From Gordoniibacillus chartarius (GTDB lineage: Bacteria; Bacillota; Bacilli; Paenibacillales; NBRC-103111), in NCBI RefSeq assembly GCF_042432825.1, contig NZ_JBHLWN010000027.1, forward strand, positions 62,001 to 126,000: DNA of 64,000 nucleotides, given 5' to 3'. Below are positions 24,323-31,687 of this stretch, piece by piece. The notes under the pieces are model-generated. The model did not search any database. It saw nothing but the letters and a program-made list of their open reading frames with translations, and was not told the DNA's origin. Position 1 is the stretch's first letter. Every line of letters starts with the position of its first letter. The translations under genes and the position numbers were made by a program.

Positions 24323-25549
24323 AATTCCCGTCACGCAAACTGCCCCCAAGACGAGCGTTATCGTCATACGGGAGGCAGTGATTAATCTGCTTATTATAGG
24401 CATTGGCGGAGTTTGAACATGTGCCGCTTTGCTTGTGTGATCATGACGTTTCAATCGGCGGGCAGTGATTCTGCAGAGCTGGTAGTGTCTGTGAATCAAA
24501 TTTGCTGCAACTTTAAGCGGGTGACTCCGCCTAAGCCGGACAGGTAATCTTAATCCGCAGCGATTCCCGTGCCCGCATCAATATCGCCCCCCCTAAATAA
24601 GTTGAATAGATTAGGGAGGTACCTGACGCATCGATCTTTGCGGCGAATGCATCCGAACTCCTCCAACGTACTTAGGCTGATTGGCGTTCATGGTGTTGAG
24701 AGCGGTTGAGCTCGTACGGCCGACACATAGGCATTGCCGAGCGGATCGACATCAATACCCACTCACCGTCAAATCCGCCACCAAGCAGCCTTGAATAGAT
24801 GAGTCCAGTACCTATATTGTTAAGCTTCGTGACAAAAACGTTAGGTGCAGCCGTAACACTGGATCGATTATTAGCGGCAACCGGGGGTTTTACGGATTTA
24901 ATAGCTCGAAGCCGTACGTCCACCTTCCTTATGTATCGCGCCAAATTCGAAAGGCTGTCTCCAAGCTTTTCCTTTCTCCGTTTATGACATGATAAGAAAC
25001 GGCTTCTCATCGGTTATCGTCCCCGCCGCCGTTTTCATGACCAGATCATTCGTTACGTCATCAATAGCCGCACTTTCTAAGCCGTATACTCTGAGCAGCG
25101 CTTCTGCCGGATTACCACCGGGATTTACGTCAATGTGAAACTTCATTTTTCCCGAACTCGACTCCCGGACAATCACGTCAATATTCGGCCATACCTTCGT
25201 ATACTTGATTTATCCGTAGGCGGACACATCGTATACCCAACGGCTTGAATCATTCGTTTGATCCAATTATACGTTCCCTCTTACGGGCTTCTGCCTTCAG
25301 GTATGGCACACCCATCCGAACAGTGTCAGCATGAAGCCATGTTGGTAGAGCTCAACGATGTACTTCCAAATTGACGATAATATTAGACATTTCCCTCCGC
25401 TTGCCAGCGATTTACGATGTAGCCCTTCTTCAAAAGCTCCGTAGAGAAGCCGGTACCCGAATTAAACTTAGGTATATTCCCATTACGAAAGCAAAAAATC
25501 CGTCCCAAGGAAGACGACCTTAGTTGACCCATCTATTGCATCAGCCGCT
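24323..25549 (-). pseudogene. Gene-poor stretch with decayed coding remnants
   Basis: No intact gene is visible over about 1.2 kb. On the minus strand, protein-like pieces occur in different frames. One is a 64-residue segment around FHIDVNPGGNPAEALLRVYG (24982-25176). Another is a segment with VTKLNNIGTGLIYSRLLGG (within 24672-25010), separated from the first by a stop and a shift. A third is a short piece ending KKGYIVNRWQAEGNV near 25400. They look like parts of one longer gene broken by stops and indels. I do not recognise the family. The first 250 bases (24323-24600) show nothing beyond a weak hairpin. Confidence 0.4.
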
Positions 25550-26086
25550 TCAAGCCGTAATCAGCCCATACGTTCCGTCGAGACGCCGGTACACGACCTC
25601 GGTCGCCTGCGTCTTCCGGTTGATAAACACATGAAATTGATGATCGAGAAGATTCATCTCCAGAATGGCATCCTCCACGTCGACGGGCTTCAGCTCGAGC
25701 CGCTTGACCCGTCCGATCTCGAACGGAGCCTGCTCCTCCCCCAGCTCGGCATCCGCAGCCATCATGCCTTCTTCAGCCCGACCTGTCCCCCGCCGCAGAC
25801 GCCTCCGCAGCTTTTCCTTCAGCTTGCGAAGCTTCCGCTCGAGCTTATCCGCCACCTTATCGATCGAAGTGTACATATCGTCGGTACGCTCTTCCGCTCT
25901 AATGACGGCGCCGTCCAACCGAAGCGTCACTTCTACCTTATGCTCGTGCTTATGCCCGCCGACCGCAATTGTTACGACGGCTTCCGAAGCAGCCGCCAAC
26001 GTATCGAGACGCCGCAGCTTGTGCTCCACGTACTGCTTGAGCGCTTCCGTTACCGCAATATGTTTACCGTGTATGATGATTTGCAT
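25550..26086 (-). CDS. hpf: Long-form ribosome hibernation promoting factor
   Basis: The 178-residue protein has an N-terminal S30AE/YfiA domain (MQIIIHGKHIAVTEALKQYV, basic helix RKLRKLKEKLRRRLRRG) and a C-terminal domain (RVKRLELKPVDVEDAILEMNLLDHQFHVF) typical of long HPF, which dimerises 70S ribosomes into inactive 100S particles. I start at the second ATG (26086) because GGGGAG is then correctly spaced. It is the last gene of a four-gene minus-strand unit led by uspA with an Fnr-type box, so hibernation may be triggered on oxygen loss. Distance to the upstream hemerythrin gene is only 18 bases. Confidence 0.92.
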   Translation of the reverse strand: MQIIIHGKHIAVTEALKQYVEHKLRRLDTLAAASEAVVTIAVGGHKHEHKVEVTLRLDGAVIRAEERTDDMYTSIDKVADKLERKLRKLKEKLRRRLRRGTGRAEEGMMAADAELGEEQAPFEIGRVKRLELKPVDVEDAILEMNLLDHQFHVFINRKTQATEVVYRRLDGTYGLITA

Positions 26087-26104
26087 AGGTTCCATCTCCC
26101 CGGG

Positions 26105-26650
26105 TTAAGAATAAAAGTAATCGATATCGGTCAACAGCTCATCCGCCAGCGGAAAGATCAGCTCCTCCTCCAACTCAAGATGCTCGAGCAGAATCAGACA
26201 AGCTTGGTCGAGATTTGCAGCCGCCTTCCGGGCCAGCTCCACAGAGCAAACCATCGGCAAAGCGTCGACCGTTTCATTAAACGAGGCGACAAACAGATCT
26301 GCCAGCTCGTGATCTTTTTCCATCACCCAAATGGACGGTGTAATGGAAGGCTTGAACATCCGGCGATTGTAAATCTCGATGACCGGAAACACTTCCTTCT
26401 CCTCCCATTCGGAGTGCTTATGAAGCTGGCTCATAAAGTCTTCCATCCGCAGCTGAAGAACCTCCAGAATTATTCTTGACCGCTCCGGATCAAGTTCGGC
26501 ATAGATGGAACGCGCGCAAGTCTGAATCCGCACAATGCGGTCTCTGAGCAGCTGGTGCTCTTCCTTCAGCCGAACGGCCGCTTCCATCCATGGAGACACT
26601 CTCGCCACACTTTCAGGATCCAGCGCGTGCTTTTCCTTGGTCGTCGTCAT
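26105..26650 (-). CDS. Hemerythrin-like (HHE) domain protein
   Basis: This 181-residue all-helical protein has the histidine/glutamate pattern of a di-iron hemerythrin bundle (KEEHQLL, HKHSEWEEKEVFP, EKDHELAD, LEHLELEEELIFPLADE). Such proteins bind oxygen or nitric oxide, or repair iron-sulfur centres under nitrosative stress. Nitrite reduction in this organism can generate NO, so an NO or oxygen-related role fits, but this is inference. It lies between hpf and a zinc-ribbon gene in the uspA operon. Confidence 0.82.
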   Translation of the reverse strand: MTTTKEKHALDPESVARVSPWMEAAVRLKEEHQLLRDRIVRIQTCARSIYAELDPERSRIILEVLQLRMEDFMSQLHKHSEWEEKEVFPVIEIYNRRMFKPSITPSIWVMEKDHELADLFVASFNETVDALPMVCSVELARKAAANLDQACLILLEHLELEEELIFPLADELLTDIDYFYS

Positions 26651-26668
26651 TTTTGCTCCCCTCCCTAC

Positions 26669-26896
26669 TTACAAGGTATAATCGTCGATGATTCCTACTT
26701 TTGGAAGGAATTCCGCTTTCTGAGGCTTCTCAGGCTTCGGTGCAATGGGGTAAAAAGTTTTGCCGCCGCATGCTCCGCACTCTGTCGGATAACACTCGGC
26801 AAGCACCGGTAGCTCCTCGCCGCAACGCTGGCATACGTGAACGGCGAACGTTTCAAGCTCTTCTTCTTCCTTTATTCTCTTCGCATGGTCTTTCAT
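26669..26896 (-). CDS. Zinc-ribbon protein
   Basis: The 75-residue protein has CQRC and CGAC pairs 15 residues apart in the middle, fitting one zinc ribbon, with charged N- and proline-rich C-terminal parts (PIAPKPEKPQ). It overlaps the end of uspA by four bases (coupled translation) and precedes the hemerythrin gene. It is not recognisable as a named family. Like the 57-residue protein at 23175-23348, it belongs to an Fnr-box operon. Confidence 0.75.
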   Translation of the reverse strand: MKDHAKRIKEEEELETFAVHVCQRCGEELPVLAECYPTECGACGGKTFYPIAPKPEKPQKAEFLPKVGIIDDYTL

Positions 26897-27360
26897 AAGA
26901 TCATCTCCCTAATGGCAGGAACTTGTTTATGTTGAACGACTTGGACGGGAATGTGCGCTTTCTCTAAAACCCCTCCGCTGACGCTGCCCAGCAGAAGCTT
27001 CTTGATTCCTTTCAATCCGCGGCTGCCCATGAGAATGAAATCGCAGCCCCGCTCCTCGGCGAACCCGAGAATCGTGTCCACGGGAAATCCTTCACGAAGC
27101 TCTATTCGGGCATAAGGCAAATGTTCGATCATCTTCCGAGCTTCATAAAGCATATGTTCGGCAAATTCTTGCTGCTCCGCCTCGGCTGCGGACGGTGTCA
27201 GGTACAGCGTACCGCCGATCAACAATTTAGGGAAGTGTAGAACGTGCAGTACCGTCAATCGGGTGACCGGGCGTTCATTTATCATGTGCACTGCCTGTTC
27301 CAGCGCGAGCTTGGCACGCTCGGAACCGTCGAAAGCGACCAGTATGTGTCGATAAATCAT
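26893..27360 (-). CDS. Universal stress protein, UspA family (ATP-binding type)
   Basis: This single-domain protein has 155 residues, with the start HILVAFDGSERAKLALEQA and the ATP-binding signature GSRGLKGIKKLLLGSVSGGV (G-x2-G-x9-G-S). It is therefore of the ATP-binding MJ0577-like type rather than the non-binding UspA type. It heads the operon uspA-zinc ribbon-hemerythrin-hpf. A perfect Fnr-type box is centred 60 bases before the ATG with TACAAT as -10. Confidence 0.9.
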   Translation of the reverse strand: MIYRHILVAFDGSERAKLALEQAVHMINERPVTRLTVLHVLHFPKLLIGGTLYLTPSAAEAEQQEFAEHMLYEARKMIEHLPYARIELREGFPVDTILGFAEERGCDFILMGSRGLKGIKKLLLGSVSGGVLEKAHIPVQVVQHKQVPAIREMIL

Positions 27361-27412
27361 TGTCCCTTCCTCCTTCCATGTGCTTATTGTAAACCGGCGC
27401 TTCAGCCGCAGC

Positions 27413-27428
27413 TGTGAAAATCATCACA
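27413..27428 (-). promoter_or_regulatory. Perfect Fnr-type box for the uspA-hpf operon
   Basis: TGTGA-AAATCA-TCACA is the full consensus. The minus-strand TACAAT (plus 27386-27391) lies 32 bases from its centre, giving a class II layout. Confidence 0.75.
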
Positions 27429-27446
27429 CGCCAAAATAAGCACTAT

Positions 27447-27462
27447 TGTGACCTTCGTCACG
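27447..27462 (+). promoter_or_regulatory. Fnr-type box for the acyltransferase gene
   Basis: TGTGA-CCTTCG-TCACG has one mismatch and is centred 70 bases before the GTG at 27524, with TAAAGT 32 bases downstream. It lies 34 bases from the opposing box. Confidence 0.65.
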
Positions 27463-27523
27463 GCCTGCTGCAACTGCAAAGCGTAAAGTAACCATGCAGA
27501 ATCGTCCCAAGGAGTGAGGGAAA

Positions 27524-28540
27524 GTGAGCAAACCTTCGGAAGCTTTCATATTAAACGTAAAATTCGTCTTAATCGCCTTCGTCGTCATCGCGAACGTCAT
27601 CGAACCGCTCATCGACCGAAGCGGAATCCTTAGATGGCTGTATCAGGCTATCTTCACCTTTCATATCCCGATGTTTGTGTTTGCCATGGGACTGCTCGCC
27701 AAGGATTTTCGCCTCGACCACCGCGGCCTGCACAGCCTGGTCGAAATCGCTTGGCAATACGTACTGTTCCAGACCGTCTATTCGCTGATGGATGCCGCCT
27801 TGTTCCATGCGGACGGCGTCGTGCACTCGTTCTTCATGCCCTACTCGCTGCTGTGGTTTCTGTTCAGCCATCTGTGCTGGCGGGCTATGCTGCCTCTGTT
27901 CATCCGCATGAAGCATCCAATTATCGTCGCTGTCGGACTCGGCATCGCCGCAGGCTTCTTACCGGTTTCGGGTGCATGGCTTAGCCTATCCCGAACTTTC
28001 GTCTTTCTGCCGTTCTTTCTGGCCGGTTATTCTATTCGTTTGGACCGGACCTTCCAGCAATCACTGCGCAGGTAAAGACTATCGGCAGCATGCTTTGCGC
28101 TGGTATGGTTCACGGTGTTGGCCATGTACGGCGGCAGCATGCCGCTGGCTTACTTGTATGGAAATGCCGGTTACGGCGAGCTTGGCACAGCGGTCTGGCC
28201 GGGCTGCCTGGAACGGATCGTCCTTTACGCCGTGCAGGGGAGCGTTTCCATCGCGTTCCTGAGCTTCATCCCATGGGCGGCAAGAAGCTGGACGGATGCG
28301 GGAAAAAGAACTGTGTACGTGTTCCTCTTTCATGGCCTGCTCCTGAAGACTATCATTGCCTTGGGGATCTATGAATCCTGGACCGCGCCGCTGCGCATGA
28401 GCTTGGCCTTCCTGCTCGGAGCAGGCCTTCTCCTGATACTGTCCCACAGACACTTCGCCGGGCTTGCGCACCCACTTCTGGAGCCGCCGTTCCTGCAATC
28501 ACTTATCGGGTTCGGCCGGGATCGACGCGTGGTGAAATAA
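27524..28540 (+). pseudogene. Membrane acyltransferase (acyltransferase-3 / YkrP-like) interrupted by an in-frame stop
   Basis: A multi-helix membrane protein of about 338 codons resembling the acyltransferase-3 family that O-acetylates sugars or surface polymers (conserved histidine in FTFHIPMFVF, later VFLFHGLLLKT). It starts with GTG after GGAGTG. A TAA at 28073-28075 interrupts it, but the same frame continues without any shift (RLSAACFALVWFTVLAMYGG) to a stop at 28540. A single base change therefore splits an otherwise intact gene. Either this is a recent nonsense mutation or the stop is read through. A Fnr-type box precedes it and a terminator follows. Confidence 0.75.
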
Positions 28541-28549
28541 GCCGAAGAA

Positions 28550-28589
28550 CCGGACACTCTTCCTTGGATGGGTGTCCGGGCTCTTTTTT
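28550..28589 (+). terminator. Terminator after the acyltransferase
   Basis: CCGGACAC (28550-28557) pairs with GTGTCCGG (28572-28579), followed by CTCTTTTTT. The layout is strong and points downstream on the plus strand. Confidence 0.85.
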
Positions 28590-28651
28590 ACAGGAGTTAT
28601 GTTATGATGAATTCATAGATTTGGGATCCATCCTTCGAAAGGAACAGCCGT

Positions 28652-28865
28652 ATGAGCGAGTTTAGTACAAGCTATCATTTACGGAAACGAATAGGAAAGA
28701 CGTCATTACCCTGCTGCAGGACGCCGGGCTGGACGGATATGTGTATCCGGAAAACAGAAGCTGGGTAAGCTTTGTGGTGAAAGGTCCGGCTTTCGATCCG
28801 CACGCCGGTCTCATCGCCTTCAACCCTGGGACGCTGATCCATTATATTTTCGCTGAAGACCATGG
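28652..28865 (+). pseudogene. 5' fragment of an unknown gene, frameshifted and truncated
   Basis: After AAGGAACAG an ATG opens MSEFSTSYHL, then a one-base shift near 28680 leads into a protein-like frame (DVITLLQDAGLDGYVYPENR, then VVKGPAFDPHAGLIAF) that stops making sense at 28865. Family not recognised. Its 3' half appears to be replaced by an inverted piece of another gene. Confidence 0.45.
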
Positions 28866-29102
28866 GGAGGTTCCGCGAACTTGGCGGCGTTGCGCTCCAA
28901 ATCAAACAGCTTATCGATGCCTTCCATAGACTCGCTCTGTCCCGCGATAAGCTCACGGATGACAGAGAGGTCGAACAAGAGCTTGTTTTCCCGGACTCTA
29001 ACGGTCCAGTCGCACTTGTACTCGAATACGGGTTCATCCTCCGGAATATGCGCAGCTCTCTACACCCTGGCGCAGACCATTTCCATCATTTCCCAGGTCA
29101 TG
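28866..29102 (-). pseudogene. 5' fragment of an unknown gene in inverted orientation
   Basis: On the minus strand from ATG 29102 a frame reads MTWEMMEMVCARV, a TAG, then a convincing protein-like segment (HIPEDEPVFEYKCDWTVRVR, ELIAGQSESMEGIDKLFDLE) up to about 28866. It meets the plus-strand fragment head to head at CCATGG (28860-28865). Not recognised as a known family. I infer a rearrangement junction there. Confidence 0.4.
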
Positions 29103-29173
29103 CTGACGAAACATTGCTCACCTTATCTGCGTCTTTATAGTGTAGAGATCCTATTGAAACGAGGTGTCCTATT

Positions 29174-29293
29174 ATGATAAAAAAACGAAGCAGCAAGGTG
29201 CCGCTCTTCCTCATCGTTATCGCTTGCCTTCTCCCATTCGCCTTTCTGTGGTGGTTTATTACCGCAATGAATACGCCGATGCTCCCGAATTAA
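29174..29293 (+). CDS. Small single-helix membrane protein (39 aa)
   Basis: ATG 29174 after GAGGTG opens a 39-residue frame with a basic N-terminus (MIKKRSSK) and one hydrophobic helix (about residues 9-30) ending in a short outside tail. A strong terminator begins ten bases after the stop, which supports a real transcript end. No family recognised. Confidence 0.5.
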   Translation: MIKKRSSKVPLFLIVIACLLPFAFLWWFITAMNTPMLPN

Positions 29294-29302
29294 TCCTCAC
29301 AT

Positions 29303-29343
29303 AGAAGAAGATCCGTGCCTCCCGGGGACGGATCTTCTTTATT
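29303..29343 (+). terminator. Terminator after the 39-aa membrane protein
   Basis: AAGAAGATCCGT (29305-29316) pairs perfectly with ACGGATCTTCTT (29328-29339) and is followed by TATTT. Confidence 0.85.
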
Positions 29344-29459
29344 TGGCAAATAGGCATGATCAGGTTGTAAGAAGCGCTTTATGACTTCCTTTATTTATGA
29401 GAAGACATTCAGCGCGCTGGCTTCTCACAACCACTGCTACGAGAAAAGGAGAGATTGCT

Positions 29460-30167
29460 ATGGCATTACCGTATTCGTTTGAATTCCGGTCCGTTCAGCC
29501 CGCCGGCAAGCCTGTCTTTGCGGTTATCAAGACGGCGCTGTCCAGAGTAAAGCCCGAAATCATTAACACCCAAATGCTCCAGAAGCCGCATATCGGCATC
29601 AATGGCGGATTCTTCGCAGCGGATAATGGCTATGACAATCCCCCTACCGGACTGAGGGCTATCAGCTATTGGAAAGACGACACCACGTACTACGCTTATA
29701 ATGGCACCAGCTCAAATCCCGTATCCCGGAAAACATTTGTCTCGTACACCGATTCATCTAACGTCGTTCGAGCCACCTATATGTATGCATCGAATTTGAA
29801 TCAAGTATTGAATCTTTACCCGACCGCAAAAGCTGTCATCGGTGGAATGGACTATAACCGGGATAGCTGGGGCTCGGGAACTCTCGTTACCGCATACGAC
29901 TTGGCGGCTTGGCGCACGGTCCTGGCATGGGACAGCAGCTATGGGTATATGATCGTCACTCATGGTAACTCTGTCACGATCCCTCAGCTCAAAAGCTACA
30001 TGACAAATATCGGCTTGGACCCCGTAAACTCCATTGTACTCGACGGATCAGGCTCTACGGCCATGCGCGTCGTAAGAGACAATCAAGTCTATTGGTACGG
30101 TTCCCCTACTCACGATCGCTATATCGGCAACATGGTTCGGGTATACGGAATCGACTGGTTTGAATAA
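29460..30167 (+). CDS. Phosphodiester glycosidase (NAGPA) family protein
   Basis: This 235-residue protein carries the domain hallmarks KPHIGINGGFFAADNG near residue 45 and NSIVLDGSGSTAMRVVRDN near the C-terminus, as in phosphodiester glycosidases that remove GlcNAc from phosphodiester-linked glycans. It is shorter than usual and has no signal peptide or anchor, so it may be cytoplasmic, phage-derived, or export-less. The start follows AAAAGGAGAG. A very strong hairpin terminator follows immediately. The gene stands alone. Confidence 0.8.
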   Translation: MALPYSFEFRSVQPAGKPVFAVIKTALSRVKPEIINTQMLQKPHIGINGGFFAADNGYDNPPTGLRAISYWKDDTTYYAYNGTSSNPVSRKTFVSYTDSSNVVRATYMYASNLNQVLNLYPTAKAVIGGMDYNRDSWGSGTLVTAYDLAAWRTVLAWDSSYGYMIVTHGNSVTIPQLKSYMTNIGLDPVNSIVLDGSGSTAMRVVRDNQVYWYGSPTHDRYIGNMVRVYGIDWFE

Positions 30168-30168
30168 T

Positions 30169-30210
30169 AAAAGTGGTGCCGGCCGAGAGCCGGCACCACT
30201 TTTATTTTCC
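30169..30210. terminator. Bidirectional terminator
   Basis: AAAAGTGGTGCCGGC pairs perfectly with GCCGGCACCACTTTT around a five-base loop. The A/T flanks allow it to end both the glycosidase transcript (plus) and the converging sigma-like genes (minus). Confidence 0.88.
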
Positions 30211-30238
30211 ATAACGATCCATGACCGCCGGGCTTAAC

Positions 30239-30493
30239 TCACCTGCTCTTTCCCGGTTGTTCCTGTCGAACCTCTTTCCGTGCTTTACCGAGCAACTCTT
30301 CCATGAAGGTTAATTTGAGCGACTGCAACGCATCTTCCTTGGGCATCGGAATCCCGTCGGCCAAGCGGCGGATCTCATCATCCAGAATGTCCAGCAGCTG
30401 CTTCATACTATCCATATCCCCGTTTCTCGACCGCATTAGGAGCTTTGCGAAGCCAGCGTTCGCCGGATGCTCATTAACCCTTTCTTTTTCCAT
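30239..30493 (-). CDS. Small sigma-region-2-like protein (RsoA/Orf8-like)
   Basis: The 84-residue helical protein (FAKLLMRSRNGDMDSMKQLL, then DILDDEIRRLADG) resembles the start of sigma-70 region 2 and the helix-turn-helix type 12 proteins that accompany split sigma factors such as B. subtilis RsoA or Tn916 Orf8. It overlaps the preceding region-4-like gene by 58 bases, an unusually long overlap that implies tight coupling. Alone it lacks DNA-binding region 4. I infer that it pairs with the 118-residue protein. Confidence 0.55.
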   Translation of the reverse strand: MEKERVNEHPANAGFAKLLMRSRNGDMDSMKQLLDILDDEIRRLADGIPMPKEDALQSLKLTFMEELLGKARKEVRQEQPGKSR

Positions 30494-30792
30494 TTGTTCA
30501 CCGCCTGTTGGCTGATCTGCATTTCGATCGCGATATCCTTCTCGGTCTTGTCCTCCAGATACGATTTACGCAAAATTTCTTTAGCTGTGTCGGAAGTAAC
30601 GAGATGTAATAATTCCTGCACGCGGATATCCGATAACGGATCCTGAAATGAACAAGTGCGATTGCCGTAAAACAGAAAATGCTCGGGAGACGTGACGCGT
30701 TCTCTCTTGCGCCGCTTCTTCTCCTGATACTGTAGTCTCCACGCGATTCTTTTGAGCATTTGTACGCATTGGTCCAAATTGTCCATTCGCAT
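30436..30792 (-). CDS. Sigma-70 region-4-like protein (SigO/Orf7-like)
   Basis: The 118-residue protein has a basic N-terminal half (QEKKRRKRERV) and a C-terminal helix-turn-helix of sigma region 4 type (EKDIAIEMQISQQAVNKWKK). Region 2 is missing, but the next, overlapping gene encodes a region-2-like helix. This is the arrangement of two-subunit sigma factors such as SigO-RsoA. It starts after AAAGGTGG. The Fnr-type box at 30945 is 160 bases upstream and points to the oxidase genes instead. Confidence 0.6.
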   Translation of the reverse strand: MRMDNLDQCVQMLKRIAWRLQYQEKKRRKRERVTSPEHFLFYGNRTCSFQDPLSDIRVQELLHLVTSDTAKEILRKSYLEDKTEKDIAIEMQISQQAVNKWKKKGLMSIRRTLASQSS

Positions 30793-30944
30793 GTGCCACC
30801 TTTCTCTGTTGTATCGGCCTTACTCTTTTACCGTATGAATTTCCCCTGTTAGGCGGGTGGGTTTTCCAACCGCTTGGAATCGAAATGAGTTGCCGGCCTA
30901 TCTCGCCGCCGTACACAAACGGTTCACAATTACTCGCGCCTCTG

Positions 30945-30960
30945 TGTGAGATTCGTCACA
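30945..30960 (+). promoter_or_regulatory. Perfect Fnr-type box upstream of the ba3 oxidase operon
   Basis: TGTGA-GATTCG-TCACA is the full consensus. TACAAT (30982-30987) lies 32 bases from its centre, and the first oxidase gene starts 65 bases from the centre. Confidence 0.72.
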
Positions 30961-31017
30961 GTGACCCGGCCGTCCAGCGACTACAATGAGATCAAATCGA
31001 GAAGGAGGATGAACCTG

Positions 31018-31137
31018 ATGTCGAAACCGAACAAAGAGCCTTCCCTGAAAGGTACGTTCGCAGCCGTCATGGGGCTGGGCGGATTTATTATCGTGAGCTG
31101 GGTCCTGGTCTTCCTGCTGTTTTGGGCCCGCCAATAA
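31018..31137 (+). CDS. Cytochrome c oxidase subunit IIa (ba3-type)
   Basis: A 39-residue single-helix protein starting after GGAGG (MSKPNKEPSLKG, then a helix from about residue 13 to 36 ending FWARQ). Size, position directly before subunit II and helix layout match subunit IIa of ba3-type oxidases, which fills the place of the missing second helix of subunit II. The upstream in-frame ATG at 31009 is too close to the ribosome binding site. Confidence 0.78.
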   Translation: MSKPNKEPSLKGTFAAVMGLGGFIIVSWVLVFLLFWARQ

Positions 31138-31172
31138 AACCATCGTGAACGATTCACAAGGGGGATACACAC

Positions 31173-31670
31173 ATGCATGTACATCGTCTGGAAAAAATTT
31201 GGATCGGATTCGGCCTCGCCATGCTGCTCGTCTTCTTGCTCCTTACCGGTGTCGCGGCGTTCGCCTTCGGCGTCAATCCGGCGAATTCGCATTCCTCGCA
31301 CGAACATGGCGAGCATCAAGTAACGAAGGTCGTCCCGACGCAATTGAAGACGACGGCGCCGTTCGATATGCCGGGTTTGCGGCAGATCGGGGAGGGCGAA
31401 TACGAAGCGGTAGTCATTGCGCTCGCATTCGGCTACAACCCAGACCCGATTGAGGTTCCGCGGGGGGCGAAGGTTCATTTCACCGTAACGAGCCAAGACG
31501 TCGTGCACGGCTTCGAAATTCCGGGTACGAACGTTAACTTTATGGCGGTGCCCGGCGAAGTGACGCGAATGACTCACACCTTCAGCGAGGCCGGCGACTA
31601 TCTCGTGCTCTGCAACGAGTACTGCGGTACCGGTCACGAAGCTATGAAAATGACTATCAAAGTCGTATAG
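31173..31670 (+). CDS. Cytochrome c oxidase subunit II (ba3-type, CuA)
   Basis: This 165-residue subunit has a single N-terminal membrane helix (about residues 12-33), a histidine-rich spacer (HSSHEHGEHQ) and a cupredoxin domain with the CuA site (H in VVHGFEIPG, then CNEYCGTGHEAM). The single helix is typical of ba3 oxidases. It accepts electrons from cytochrome c outside the membrane. Gene order IIa-II-I with short gaps indicates one operon. Confidence 0.92.
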   Translation: MHVHRLEKIWIGFGLAMLLVFLLLTGVAAFAFGVNPANSHSSHEHGEHQVTKVVPTQLKTTAPFDMPGLRQIGEGEYEAVVIALAFGYNPDPIEVPRGAKVHFTVTSQDVVHGFEIPGTNVNFMAVPGEVTRMTHTFSEAGDYLVLCNEYCGTGHEAMKMTIKVV

Positions 31671-31687
31671 AAAGGGGAATCCCGGCT

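Noticed and set aside
24345..24386. Hairpin ACTGCC...GGCAGT after the spermidine-synthase-like gene as a terminator
   Set aside because: The loop is long and no T-run follows on either strand.
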